A stretch of 46,386 nucleotides of DNA, taken from positions 1 through 46,386 of the forward strand of contig JAHDCS010000014.1 in assembly GCA_020629755.1 (NCBI GenBank), in the 5' to 3' direction. The stretch is from Flavobacteriales bacterium (GTDB lineage: Bacteria; Bacteroidota; Bacteroidia; Flavobacteriales_G; JALEGO01). The notes beneath the pieces are model-generated. The model was given only the letters and a program-made list of their open reading frames with translations. It was not told the origin of the DNA and made no database searches. Made by a program: the position numbers and the translations under genes. How positions within the stretch are numbered: the first letter of the stretch is position 1; each line of letters opens with the position of its first letter. Positions 34,754 to 44,106 of this stretch are shown in pieces.

Positions 34754-35893
34754 ATGGATATTAAAACAAAGGTTATTCATGCAGGGATTCATCCTGATTC
34801 TGCTACAGGCGCTATTATGACGCCTATCTATCAAACCAGTACATATGTCCAAGATTCTCCAGGCAAACACAAAGGCTATGAGTATTCTCGAACACAGAAC
34901 CCCACAAGACACGTCTTAGAAAAAAATTTAGCAGCATTAGAAAACACCAAGCATGGGTTGTGTTTTTCAAGCGGAATGGCTGCAGCCGACTGTGTAATTA
35001 AATTACTCTCGCCTGGCGATCATGTGTTGTGTTCTGCTGATGTCTATGGAGGCACGTATCGTATTTTCAAAAAGGTATATGAGCGTTTAGGTATTCAAAG
35101 TTCTTTTGTTGATTTTCAAAACCAAAGCAACATTGAACAGTATATTCAAGAAAACACCAAAATGATATGGATTGAGACACCGTCTAATCCAATGTTGCAA
35201 ATCATTGACATTAAAAAAATAGCACAAATTACAAATCAGAAAAAACTATTACTGGTAATCGACAACACCTTTGCTACGCCGTATTTGCAACAACCTGCGC
35301 CCTTGGGCGCAGATATCATTTTGCATTCGGTAACCAAATACCTGGGCGGACATTCTGATGTAGTGATGGGCGCTTTATGTTTGAACGACGATGGCTTATA
35401 TGAGTCTTTAGCTTTTTATCAAAATTCTTGTGGAGCAACCCCAGGTCCGTTTGATAGTTTTTTAACTTTAAGAGGTATTAAAACATTGGCTCTTCGCATG
35501 GAGAGACATTCTGAAAATGCCATGAAAATAGCACACTATTTACAGGAGCATGCAAAAATAGATCAGGTGTATTATCCTGGTTTAAAAGATCATCCCGGTC
35601 ATCAAACGGCCAGTAGCCAAATGCGTTTATTTGGCGGAATGCTTTCTTTTACACTTAAAGAAGATACTTTGCAATCGGCCTTTAAGGTTGTTGAAAAATT
35701 ACGCGTATTTAAACTTGCAGAATCTTTGGGAGGGGTTGAGTCATTAGCGGGGCATCCAGCTACGATGACCCACGCGTCTATTCCAAAAGAAGAACGTATA
35801 AAAACGGGGGTTAAAGATTCTTTAATCCGTTTGAGTGTAGGGATAGAAGACATCGAAGATTTACAACAAGATTTAGAGCAGGCATTATCGTAA
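34754..35893 (+). CDS. Trans-sulfuration PLP enzyme (cystathionine gamma-synthase/beta- or gamma-lyase)
   Basis: The 379-residue enzyme belongs to the Cys/Met-metabolism PLP family. The PLP-binding Lys195 is in [12 protein letters not shown]. The cofactor-binding [11 protein letters not shown] lies near residues 42-52, FSSGMAAAD near 75-83 and [14 protein letters not shown] near 170-183. The [20 protein letters not shown] block is present near the end. It handles cystathionine or O-acyl-homoserine in methionine/cysteine metabolism. MetB, MetC and CGL subtypes cannot be separated by eye, so I give no symbol. Its 3' end overlaps the convergent neighbour by 9 bp. Confidence 0.92.
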   Translation: MDIKTKVIHAGIHPDSATGAIMTPIYQTSTYVQDSPGKHKGYEYSRTQNPTRHVLEKNLAALENTKHGLCFSSGMAAADCVIKLLSPGDHVLCSADVYGGTYRIFKKVYERLGIQSSFVDFQNQSNIEQYIQENTKMIWIETPSNPMLQIIDIKKIAQITNQKKLLLVIDNTFATPYLQQPAPLGADIILHSVTKYLGGHSDVVMGALCLNDDGLYESLAFYQNSCGATPGPFDSFLTLRGIKTLALRMERHSENAMKIAHYLQEHAKIDQVYYPGLKDHPGHQTASSQMRLFGGMLSFTLKEDTLQSAFKVVEKLRVFKLAESLGGVESLAGHPATMTHASIPKEERIKTGVKDSLIRLSVGIEDIEDLQQDLEQALS

Positions 35894-38053
35894 TTGCTCA
35901 AAGTGTTCAATTAATTCGTTAATCGCAATTTTATATAAGCCTCTTCCGTAAGTAGAGAGATAGAGCTCTTGATCTTTTTGGTGGTGGGTCATATCCGTAA
36001 TAGGGCAGCGTGGTAAATTTAAAGTAATATCCGTCCAGGATGCGTCTTTATTTTCTTCTCTTATAAATAATCCGTTTTCTGATCCAGCCAAAAGGTATTC
36101 TTTGTTATTTTCTTCATTTGTAATAAGATACAATGACCTGATAGGATACCCATTTAACCCCTTAGAATAGTCATAAAAATTTTGGCCCTGATTATCACTC
36201 TTAAATACCATCTTTTTATTCGGAATCACTTTGGTCTGATCGGTATTGAAATGCATAAAGCTCAAATACATAATACTAGGGTTTTTATCTGATTGAGCGA
36301 TATCAGAGATACCCATCCATCCGGTAGCGGATGCTAGGGTAGAAGATTGTATGTCGTGTTGAACCGTCTGATTAAAAGAGGCATTGCTTAGGTCTTCAAA
36401 TGTGCCGTCTAAAACATTAAACCTAAAAAACTTGCCCGTACGTTTAGGCGGGGTAACCACTTTTTGATCGGTGAGATACATCCAAGGGTAGGTGTTAGAG
36501 TTAAAGAGTATTTGCCCTGCTTTTTCAAAGTCAGAATAAGGAATGCGTATTTTTGTTTGTGCTTTGCTGTAAAGGTTTAAGTGTATTAAATGCGCATTTG
36601 TTTGTTTCTTTTCACTGGTAAAATAGACCATTGAATCATTGAAAACATCAAGGGCAATAGCCGCGTTTAAGAACCAGTAATTATTGCTAAATACATGTTT
36701 TTTATTAAAAAGTAAACTCTGGTTGCAGCTGTATATAAGATTGCTGTCATTACTAATTTTAGCAATCCCTCCATCCCCACAGCCAATTTTTTCCCATTTA
36801 TACTGGTCATAGTAAAATGTATTGTTATGCATGGCAGAGGTTAATATTTTTGGCGGAGAACTCTCAGAAACATCTACTCGCCAAAGCTCATGTATAGAGA
36901 GAGAATCGTCTTGAATCATTTTAAAAGTGGTGCTCAAAGATTGTGTGTCTACCCTAACCAGACTCAGCCCGCCGTCATTGGCCATAAATACAATTTCTTT
37001 ACCTTCTGATATGCCCATACAAACAATATCTCTTACATCATCATGCCCGGCATTAAAATTGATTGTTTTTTTCTTCTTTAGATCTATAAGCGACGGCTGT
37101 ATCCCCCCTAAATAAAGAAAATCACTATAAGCAGACCGAAACAAACCGTTTTTAACCCCATCTTTTTTTGTAAGCATACCATAATTTATAGGCGTGCAGG
37201 TGTTGCACTGAGCGTCACATCGATACACTTTGTGATTAGAGGTTCTTAAGAAAATCTCTGCATTTTCTGCCTTTTGTATCTGAGTAGACTGAAAGGCACT
37301 TCTCTTTGGCAAAGCAGTGCTTTTATTTATCCAACGAATTTTTGCTTTTGGTTTTTTTCTATAGCCATAAAATATCTGCGGATCATGCCCATACGGATCA
37401 GAGCAAGTCATCAAATAAGACGTTGGGCTAAGTTGTGTAAAATCGTCAATCCTATAAGCATTATGCTCTTTTGCAACCACATGAGGCATTAGATTTTGAT
37501 GATTGATCCATTTGTTGTCTATGTACTCATAAAGGTTGTAATTGGCTTTGGTTCTGGTAATGACAAAAAAATGCTCAAAAGACTCTTTTTGTGTGTCATT
37601 TTGATCACAAACCAATTTCATGATAGCCGTTTTAGGGCTAAACCCATAGAACATGTTCTTAAAAGGTTTCCATGAATCGCCGTTGTCATCAGAAAAGAGT
37701 AAACCTGCAGCGTTTCCTATGGTAATGTAGATGTGTTTGGTGCTGCCACAACTGGCCAAAATATGATCTGGATTTACAATAGAACGCTTAATATCTGTGA
37801 TAGACATATTTGGTAAATCAAGCGCATCTGTAACGGGCACAAAACTAAACGAATCTTTAGCATATGCCATATTTTTGAAAATACCGCCATGTTCAGTGCC
37901 AATCAAGCAATTTTTTTGGGGGGATGTGTGTATGCTTCTGGGGTCTGGGCACACTCGATTGACAAAACCTGTCCATTGCTTATTTTGATCGGCGTAACTC
38001 CATGGGCCTATAGATTTAAATCCATTTTGAGAACCCCCTAAAACGCCATGCAT
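35885..38053 (-). CDS. Large beta-propeller-like (BNR/sortilin-type) protein, likely exported
   Basis: From ATG 38053 this gives 722 residues. The sequence holds repeated units resembling BNR/VPS10-type propeller blades: GLLFSDDNGDSWKPF, MVFKSDNQGQNFYDYSKGL and GLFIREENKDASWTDI, with a final LYLSTYGRGLYKI. Proteins like this are usually exported. The frame runs on to 38185 and includes a hydrophobic FGLIFWICMHG stretch before this Met, but no ATG, GTG or TTG lies between 38185 and 38053. The 38185 start would overlap the divergent gene by 56 bp and be antisense to its signal segment. The start is uncertain and the function unknown. Confidence 0.7.
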   Translation of the reverse strand: MHGVLGGSQNGFKSIGPWSYADQNKQWTGFVNRVCPDPRSIHTSPQKNCLIGTEHGGIFKNMAYAKDSFSFVPVTDALDLPNMSITDIKRSIVNPDHILASCGSTKHIYITIGNAAGLLFSDDNGDSWKPFKNMFYGFSPKTAIMKLVCDQNDTQKESFEHFFVITRTKANYNLYEYIDNKWINHQNLMPHVVAKEHNAYRIDDFTQLSPTSYLMTCSDPYGHDPQIFYGYRKKPKAKIRWINKSTALPKRSAFQSTQIQKAENAEIFLRTSNHKVYRCDAQCNTCTPINYGMLTKKDGVKNGLFRSAYSDFLYLGGIQPSLIDLKKKKTINFNAGHDDVRDIVCMGISEGKEIVFMANDGGLSLVRVDTQSLSTTFKMIQDDSLSIHELWRVDVSESSPPKILTSAMHNNTFYYDQYKWEKIGCGDGGIAKISNDSNLIYSCNQSLLFNKKHVFSNNYWFLNAAIALDVFNDSMVYFTSEKKQTNAHLIHLNLYSKAQTKIRIPYSDFEKAGQILFNSNTYPWMYLTDQKVVTPPKRTGKFFRFNVLDGTFEDLSNASFNQTVQHDIQSSTLASATGWMGISDIAQSDKNPSIMYLSFMHFNTDQTKVIPNKKMVFKSDNQGQNFYDYSKGLNGYPIRSLYLITNEENNKEYLLAGSENGLFIREENKDASWTDITLNLPRCPITDMTHHQKDQELYLSTYGRGLYKIAINELIEHFEQLR

Positions 38054-38095
38054 ACAGATCCAAAAAATTAAGCCAAATCGAAGTCTAAATTCTGC

Positions 38096-38103
38096 TATAT
38101 TTG
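38096..38103 (+). promoter_or_regulatory. -7 box of Bacteroidota type (TATATTTG)
   Basis: TATATTTG lies 26 bases before the ATG of the BatA-like gene and matches TAnnTTTG. It falls within the 5' extension of the opposite reading frame, which argues against that extension. Confidence 0.4.
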
Positions 38104-38129
38104 TCTTAGAAAAAGTTAAATCTATTGAT

Positions 38130-40154
38130 ATGCAATTCGGAGCTCCGGCCTTTCTTTTTTGCTTCTTTTTGCTTCTAGTACCCATTGTTATTCATCTTTT
38201 TAACCTTAGAAGGCATAAAAAAGTACAGTTTTCAAATGTAGCTTTTTTAAAACAAATATCGGTGTCAGCAAAACCTAAAAGCGATTTAAAGCGTTGGCTT
38301 TTGCTTGCTTCTCGTTTGCTTGGTTTGGCCTGTTTGATTCTGGCCTTTTCTGAGCCTTATTTACGTTCTAGCGTATCACATAGTAGCCCTAACAAAGTAA
38401 TTGGTGTTTATGTAGACGCCTCGATGAGTATGTCTTGTTCAGATGGTGAGGTCACGCTTTTTGATCGCGCGAAAATGATGGCAACCCAGATTATAGATCA
38501 GTTTAGTTTAAATGACACCTATATTTTGTTTGGTCCCGAAATCCGATCGCAACAACTCACCCAAGAGCAAATCACCGATCAGGTACAGTCTATGGTGTAT
38601 GCAAATGATTTTCAGTCGTTTGCCTCAGATTTTAAACACATTAAAAAAACGATTAAAAAGAATCAGATCTCAGAGATGCATCTTTTTATCATTTCAGATT
38701 TTCAAAAGAATACCTTTGAGAATCTTAGCGAGAGTGATTCTGTAATCTCATCTTTTTTAGTGCCCATACAGGGCTGTAATACAGAAAATGTCTTGATTGA
38801 TTCGGTGTGGTTCGACACCCCTAGAAGGCTAAAAAATGATCAAGAAAAGTTGCATTATTCTATTCGAAATACCTCTGAAAATCCGTATGAAAATATTCCT
38901 TTAGAATTTACAATTAATACGCAAAAGAAAGCATTATCAAACATTTCGTTAGGCGCAAATCAGCGTTTAGATTCTTTTATGACGTTTCAGTCTAATCAGG
39001 GCGGAACGCAATCTGGTGTTTTGACTATTTCAGACGGTGCTCTTTCTTTTGATAATAGTTATTATGTGAGCTATTTTTTAGAAGATTCTATTAAGGCCTT
39101 ATGTGTCTATCAAAAAAATGACAAATACATTAAGCCATTATTAGAAAATGAACCTTTTGTTGACTTAAACACCACTCTATTTTCTGAGGTGAATCTCGGC
39201 GAATTATCTGAATACGATGTTCTTATTTTAAAAAACATAGAGGCGTTTCATTCTGGTTTTTCAAGAGCAGTTGATCGGTTTGTTTCTCAAGGCGGAACGG
39301 TAGTGGTTTTCCCGCCGACTACACTCAAAGATTTTAGTGCATACAATGCCTTTTTAAAGGCTTCTGATTTACCTGAAATCACGGGCCTTGATACCCAAAA
39401 GGTATTTATTTCTCAGATCAATGACAATACTGAATTGTTGGCAAATGTATTTGAAAACACACCTGTTAGATCAAAATACGGTCGTGTTCAAAATGTGTTA
39501 CAAACACGTACCTCTTCGGCTTCAACGGCAGAGCATCTTATTGTGCTAGAAAATCAACGTCCGTTTTTATCATCTATGATAAAAGAAAAAGGGCGCGTGT
39601 ATATGTTTTATGCAGCACTTTCACCTAATGAAAACTCCTTTTATGCCAATGCATTGTTAGTTCCGGTGGTTTTAAATGCAGTGTACCAGAGCGTATTTTC
39701 TCCTTCATACAATGTGCTTTTTTCTAAGCACATTTTCTTTGATGTAGATCTTCCATCCTCTGTTAGATCAGATGCTCTTTTTTCTGTAGACCGCTATCCT
39801 AAAGGTCTCTCTGTAATCCCAAAAGTGAAACAAATTGAACACAGAGCCTCAGTTCAACTTTTTGATGCGCTTGATGCCCCAGGAAACTATTCCCTAAGAC
39901 AAGAGGCTTTAACTATTCCGTTTTCAGTGAATTATAACAGGCAAGAATCAGATTTAACCCCTCTTTCTGAGGCACAACTAGATCAGTTTGCCGAAGGTCT
40001 TGGAGCCAAGATTTTAACCTCAGATGTGTCTAACTTTCAGGCAAGTGTTCAAGGTCTGCAGATTAAAACACAAGATATTTGGTGGTATTTTATTTTATGC
40101 GCACTTTTATTTTTTATCGCTGAGATGTGTATAGCTAAATTTTTAAAGGTTTAA
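38130..40154 (+). CDS. BatA-like membrane protein with VWA-type region
   Basis: The 674-residue protein begins with the BatA N-terminal domain (about 1-80: APAFLFCFFLLLVPIVIHLF, then RRHKKVQFSNVAFLK and LLLASRLLGLACLILAFSEP), giving two helices. A VWA-like region follows (IGVYVDASMSMSC, about 91-103, then MHLFIISDFQKNTF). A large domain and a final helix (WWYFILCALLFFIAEMC) complete it. The MIDAS-like motif reads DASMS. The family is poorly understood and linked to envelope stress and moxR-type systems. It sits just before the dihydroorotase-like gene, a pairing known in Bacteroidota. Confidence 0.85.
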   Translation: MQFGAPAFLFCFFLLLVPIVIHLFNLRRHKKVQFSNVAFLKQISVSAKPKSDLKRWLLLASRLLGLACLILAFSEPYLRSSVSHSSPNKVIGVYVDASMSMSCSDGEVTLFDRAKMMATQIIDQFSLNDTYILFGPEIRSQQLTQEQITDQVQSMVYANDFQSFASDFKHIKKTIKKNQISEMHLFIISDFQKNTFENLSESDSVISSFLVPIQGCNTENVLIDSVWFDTPRRLKNDQEKLHYSIRNTSENPYENIPLEFTINTQKKALSNISLGANQRLDSFMTFQSNQGGTQSGVLTISDGALSFDNSYYVSYFLEDSIKALCVYQKNDKYIKPLLENEPFVDLNTTLFSEVNLGELSEYDVLILKNIEAFHSGFSRAVDRFVSQGGTVVVFPPTTLKDFSAYNAFLKASDLPEITGLDTQKVFISQINDNTELLANVFENTPVRSKYGRVQNVLQTRTSSASTAEHLIVLENQRPFLSSMIKEKGRVYMFYAALSPNENSFYANALLVPVVLNAVYQSVFSPSYNVLFSKHIFFDVDLPSSVRSDALFSVDRYPKGLSVIPKVKQIEHRASVQLFDALDAPGNYSLRQEALTIPFSVNYNRQESDLTPLSEAQLDQFAEGLGAKILTSDVSNFQASVQGLQIKTQDIWWYFILCALLFFIAEMCIAKFLKV

Positions 40155-40160
40155 AATTAT

Positions 40161-41408
40161 ATGATACTCAAAAATCTTACTGTTGTCGATTCTCAGTCTA
40201 GTTTTGATCAAAAAAAAGTACATCTAGTTTTAGAAAAAGGGCACATCAAAGAGATCTTGCCTGCTTCTAAAAAAGTAAGCTCAGCCATCGACTATAACGG
40301 CAGTTTTGTTTCGCCTTCTTGGGTAGATGGCTTTGCCCATTTTAAAGATCCTGGCGAGCAAATGGCAGAAGATATATATTCTGGGTCAATTGCTGCATTT
40401 CATGGTGGATTTACTGATGTTTTTTTAAACCCAAATACAAATCCCCCCATAGAAAAAACCGCAGACATACTGTATGTATTATCTCAGAATAAACATCCTT
40501 GCGTAAAGATACATCCTATTGGCAGTGTGCAAACAAAAGCTCAACCTAATCAGATGGCAGAATTGCGCTCTATGCATCAACATGGGGTCAATGTGTTTTC
40601 AAATGTACCCCTAGGCATTCAAGATCCATCCCTCCTAAAAAAAGCATTGCAATACACGGCCTTATTTGACGGTCTTATTGTGCAAAATCCTTTTGATGCT
40701 CGACTCACAGATCAATTGTATTATGCGGAGAGTGTCGAGACTCAAAAATTTGGATTAAAAGGCATTCCTGAATATGCTGAAACAAGTATAGTGTATCGGG
40801 ATTTGCAAATTCTTAAACACGAAGGTGGGCGTCTTCATTTTTCAGGGCTTAGTTGTGCGCAAAGTATTGAACTTATCGCATCGTATAAGAAAAAAGGGCT
40901 CGATGTAAGCTGTAGTGTAAGTTTGCCGCATCTTTTATTTTCAGATCAAACTACAGGCTTGTTTGACGCGAATTACAAAGTATTTCCGCCTTTTAGAGAT
41001 CAAAAAAACAGAAAAAAGCTGATTGCGCTTCTTAATAAAGGGGCTATTGATATGATTTATTCTGGGCACTGGCCTGTTAAGGTTGAAAATAAACAAAAAG
41101 AGTACGATGCCGCTGAACCTGGCGTAAGCTTTTTAGAATATGTGTATCCGGCCTATCAAACCTATTTGGCAAACCAGGTCTCTATATCTACTTTTATTGA
41201 GCGTATTGCCATACAGCCACGCCAGATATTTGGCCTGTCTGAATGTAGTATTGAAAACGGATCTAAGGCATCTCTCACGATTTTTTCTTCTGATGAAAAG
41301 AGCGTTATTCAAGGCCATTCAAAATCGGCTAATAACCCCTTGCTAGACCATGATTTGCAAGGCAATATTAAGGCAGTTTATACACAAAATAAGCTGCGTG
41401 AGCGCTAA
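40161..41408 (+). CDS. Dihydroorotase-like protein lacking key metal-site residues
   Basis: The 415-residue protein has the amidohydrolase layout of type I dihydroorotase. N-terminal VSPSWVDGFAHFKDPGEQMAEDI replaces the usual Asp-x-His-x-His-x-Arg: the first His is Phe and the Arg is Lys. NPNTNPPI (about 92-99) is present. The catalytic Asp-His-Ala-Pro-His near the end reads SGHWPVK. With at least two metal ligands and the catalytic Asp changed, pyrimidine-pathway activity is doubtful. It may be a non-catalytic partner, like the inactive homologues paired with aspartate transcarbamoylase. It follows the BatA-like gene by 6 bp and overlaps the convergent gene by 4 bp. Confidence 0.85.
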   Translation: MILKNLTVVDSQSSFDQKKVHLVLEKGHIKEILPASKKVSSAIDYNGSFVSPSWVDGFAHFKDPGEQMAEDIYSGSIAAFHGGFTDVFLNPNTNPPIEKTADILYVLSQNKHPCVKIHPIGSVQTKAQPNQMAELRSMHQHGVNVFSNVPLGIQDPSLLKKALQYTALFDGLIVQNPFDARLTDQLYYAESVETQKFGLKGIPEYAETSIVYRDLQILKHEGGRLHFSGLSCAQSIELIASYKKKGLDVSCSVSLPHLLFSDQTTGLFDANYKVFPPFRDQKNRKKLIALLNKGAIDMIYSGHWPVKVENKQKEYDAAEPGVSFLEYVYPAYQTYLANQVSISTFIERIAIQPRQIFGLSECSIENGSKASLTIFSSDEKSVIQGHSKSANNPLLDHDLQGNIKAVYTQNKLRER

Positions 41409-42166
41409 AGCGTTAAGGTTAATCCATCAAAAGCCAGCTTCACATTTTGTGGCAACTCTTTTTGAACGTCTTCATGTTTGCCTAAATAATGGCTAATGTG
41501 TGTAAGATATGTCGTCTCTATATCGAGTTCATTGGCTAAATCTAGGGCCTCTTGCAGCGTGAAGTGAGAAAGATGTTCTTTTTTTCTCAGGGCATTTAAA
41601 ACTAAAATTTTACTTCCTTTTATTTTTTCTTTTTCTTTAGGGGGGATGTGTTTGGCGTCTGTGATATACGTGAAATCAGAAATGCGAAACCCTTTTACAG
41701 GCAGTTTATGGTGTAAAACATCAATAGGCGTAATAGAGAGGTCATCTATCTTAAACGGATTTTGGTCAATGGTCTTGAGTGTTAGTTTTGGGATGCCAGG
41801 ATAGGGGTTTTCTGAAAATGCATAATGAAACTCGCGCCGAATGGCTTCGCATACTCTTTGTGAGGCATACAAAGGCATGTCGCACTGCTGTTTAAAATTA
41901 AAGGCGCGTATATCATCAAGTCCAGCGACATGATCTTTGTGTTCGTGGGTAAACAAAACAGCATCTAATCGTTTAGGATTTGCACGCAGCATCTGCTGGC
42001 GAAAGTCAGGCCCCGTGTCAATCACAATAGTGTTGTGTTTGGTCTGGATCAGTACAGATGAGCGCAGACGCTTATCTTTTTCGTTTGTAGATTGACAGAC
42101 CAAGCAATCGCAACCTATAACAGGTACACCTTGTGAGGTGCCAGTGCCTAAAAAAACAATGTTCAT
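41405..42166 (-). CDS. MBL-fold metallohydrolase (PhnP-like)
   Basis: The 253-residue enzyme begins FLGTGTSQGVPVIGCDCLVC. The GC-x-C-x2-C zinc knot is typical of PhnP-like phosphodiesterases. The metal-binding FTHEHKDHVAGLDD (about 73-86) contains HxHxDH, and later ligands are in FTYITDAKH (Asp about 170) and LTHISHYLGKH. PhnP acts on cyclic phosphoribosyl compounds; close relatives have other roles, so the substrate is open. It is divergent from the gene at 42238. Confidence 0.88.
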   Translation of the reverse strand: MNIVFLGTGTSQGVPVIGCDCLVCQSTNEKDKRLRSSVLIQTKHNTIVIDTGPDFRQQMLRANPKRLDAVLFTHEHKDHVAGLDDIRAFNFKQQCDMPLYASQRVCEAIRREFHYAFSENPYPGIPKLTLKTIDQNPFKIDDLSITPIDVLHHKLPVKGFRISDFTYITDAKHIPPKEKEKIKGSKILVLNALRKKEHLSHFTLQEALDLANELDIETTYLTHISHYLGKHEDVQKELPQNVKLAFDGLTLTL

Positions 42167-42203
42167 TTGGCTTAAAAATACACGAAAAACTTGAAACTTC
42201 TTG

Positions 42204-42211
42204 TACCTTTG
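42204..42211 (+). promoter_or_regulatory. -7 box of Bacteroidota type (TACCTTTG)
   Basis: TACCTTTG lies 26 bases before ATG 42238 and matches TAnnTTTG. It supports this start over the frame opening at 42133. Confidence 0.45.
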
Positions 42212-42237
42212 GGCGTAGAAAGAACAAATGTCTTTTC

Positions 42238-43707
42238 ATGAAAGAGCAGCATAATTTAAGCCCTAAGAAAAAAGCCCTTAAATTAAATTTAGATCAAAGC
42301 GTATATGGCAGCTTTGCTGAGATAGGCGCAGGCCAAGAGGTGGTTCGGTTTTTCTTTCGCGCTGGTGGCGCTTCCGGAACCATAGCCAATGCGATGTCGG
42401 CCTATGATAAAGAATTTTCAGATGCCAAGTACGGCAAAGAAGAATCAGGCCGATATGTATGTCAAACACGTTTAGACAAAATGCTTGATTTTGAATTTAA
42501 CTTAATTAATCAGAGACTTTCTCATGTTGAAAAACATCAAGATAAACGGTTTTTTGCTTTTGCCAACACGGTCGCTACCATAAACTATTACAAAACGTTT
42601 AAGGGACACGGGTGGCTCGGCGTGCGTTTTCAATTAACACCAGGAGGGCAAACCAACGAGTTTGTGATTCATATTCGCTTGCATGATAATGACGCTTCTT
42701 ATCAACAAGAAGCCATAGGTATTTTAGGCGTTAACATGATTTATGCCTGCTATTATTTGTCTGACGATCCAAAGGCAATGTTACTGTCTTTGTATAATGA
42801 GCTTGATAGAGACCGCATAGAAATTGATATGGTGCAGCTCACTGGGCCAGACTTTACAGATGTCGATAATAGATTATTGAGTCTTTGTCTAGTGAAAAAC
42901 GGAATGACTGAAGCGGTTATTTTTGGCCCTGATGGGAAAAATATGCATCCAGGTGATGTGTTATATAAAAAAAATATCTTAACTCTAAGAGGGCGCTTTA
43001 GGCCAGTGACTAAAGTAAATATAGACATGATCAAAAATGGCTATCAGGCCTTTTTAAAAGAAAAAAGAGTTGATCCAGATCAGGTAGTGGTGCTCTTTGA
43101 GATGACCTTAAATAATTTAAATACAGAGAGTGGCGATGTCAACGAACAAGATTTTATTGACAGAGCAGAAATTTTGTGTTCTTTAGGCCAGACCGTTTTA
43201 ATTTCTACGTATAGTAAGTATTTTAAATTAGTTGAGTACTTTTCAAGGTTTACCTCTAAGCGTTTGGGGTTAATTATGGGTGTGCCTAATTTAACGGAGC
43301 TCTTAAATGTAAAATATTATAGAGACCTAAAAGGCGGGATATTAGAGGCTTGTGGTATTTTATTCAATCGTGATTTAAAGCTGTATTTGTATCCGTATTT
43401 AGAGCAGAAAACAAAAAAACTGATTACTTCTAAAAATTTAGACATCCACCCAAGGGTACGTCCGTTATTTGAGTATCTGTGTTTTAATGGTATTGTTTCT
43501 GACTTAGAAGATGTAGACCGAGCCTTGTTGACTATTTTTTCAGATGATGTCATTGCAGCTATAAAAGAGAATACACCCGGATGGGAAGAGAAAGTGCCCA
43601 CTTATGTGGATAATATCATTAAAGAGAAACAACTTTTCGGATGTAAGTTGCCTACAGCTTCAACGTCTTTAAAAAAGAAAGCGAACAAACTGATAAAAAG
43701 TGTGTAA
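42238..43707 (+). CDS. Conserved Bacteroidota protein of unknown function
   Basis: I take ATG 42238 as the start because a -7 box lies just upstream and residues before it overlap the divergent gene. The 489-residue protein has the conserved opening LKLNLDQSVYGSFAEIGAGQEVVRFFFRAGGASGTIANAMSAYD (about 11-54) in a form widespread in Bacteroidota. Databases often call these nicotinate-nucleotide adenylyltransferases, but I see no HxGH or ISSTxxR motif, so I do not adopt that name. It is soluble and lacks a signal peptide. It is near, but not overlapping, the thioredoxin gene. Confidence 0.78.
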   Translation: MKEQHNLSPKKKALKLNLDQSVYGSFAEIGAGQEVVRFFFRAGGASGTIANAMSAYDKEFSDAKYGKEESGRYVCQTRLDKMLDFEFNLINQRLSHVEKHQDKRFFAFANTVATINYYKTFKGHGWLGVRFQLTPGGQTNEFVIHIRLHDNDASYQQEAIGILGVNMIYACYYLSDDPKAMLLSLYNELDRDRIEIDMVQLTGPDFTDVDNRLLSLCLVKNGMTEAVIFGPDGKNMHPGDVLYKKNILTLRGRFRPVTKVNIDMIKNGYQAFLKEKRVDPDQVVVLFEMTLNNLNTESGDVNEQDFIDRAEILCSLGQTVLISTYSKYFKLVEYFSRFTSKRLGLIMGVPNLTELLNVKYYRDLKGGILEACGILFNRDLKLYLYPYLEQKTKKLITSKNLDIHPRVRPLFEYLCFNGIVSDLEDVDRALLTIFSDDVIAAIKENTPGWEEKVPTYVDNIIKEKQLFGCKLPTASTSLKKKANKLIKSV

Positions 43708-43772
43708 TTCTTTTTTTATCTGAGGTTAAATTTTTAAGTTCACTTTTTAAAAACCAATTAAGAAATTAGAAC

Positions 43773-44093
43773 ATGGCATTAGAAATTACAGATGCAAATT
43801 TTCAGGAAGTAGTCTTAAACAGTGAAAAACCTGTGTTGGTTGATTTTTGGGCAGAATGGTGCGGGCCATGTCGAATGGTTGGGCCTATTGTAGATCAAAT
43901 TCATTCAGAATACGATGGCAAAGCCATTGTCGGAAAAGTGAATGTCGATAATAACCCAGAAATTTCTGCCAAATACGGTATCCGTAGCATACCTACGATT
44001 CTGTTTATTAAGAATGGTGAGGTCGTTGACAAACAAGTGGGTGCCGCTACAAAAACAGCCTTGGCTGAAAAACTAGACGCTCAACTTTCTTAA
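43773..44093 (+). CDS. trxA: Thioredoxin
   Basis: The 106-residue protein is a standard cytoplasmic thioredoxin with the active site AEWCGPCRMVGP (Cys 31 and 34), the buried Asp in VDFWAEW and the cis-proline in SIPTILFIKNG. It reduces protein disulfides with thioredoxin reductase. Its length matches the family and there is no signal peptide. It lies 13 bp before the DUF58 gene, so the two may be co-transcribed. Confidence 0.95.
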   Translation: MALEITDANFQEVVLNSEKPVLVDFWAEWCGPCRMVGPIVDQIHSEYDGKAIVGKVNVDNNPEISAKYGIRSIPTILFIKNGEVVDKQVGAATKTALAEKLDAQLS

Positions 44094-44106
44094 ATAAGAG
44101 ATACTT

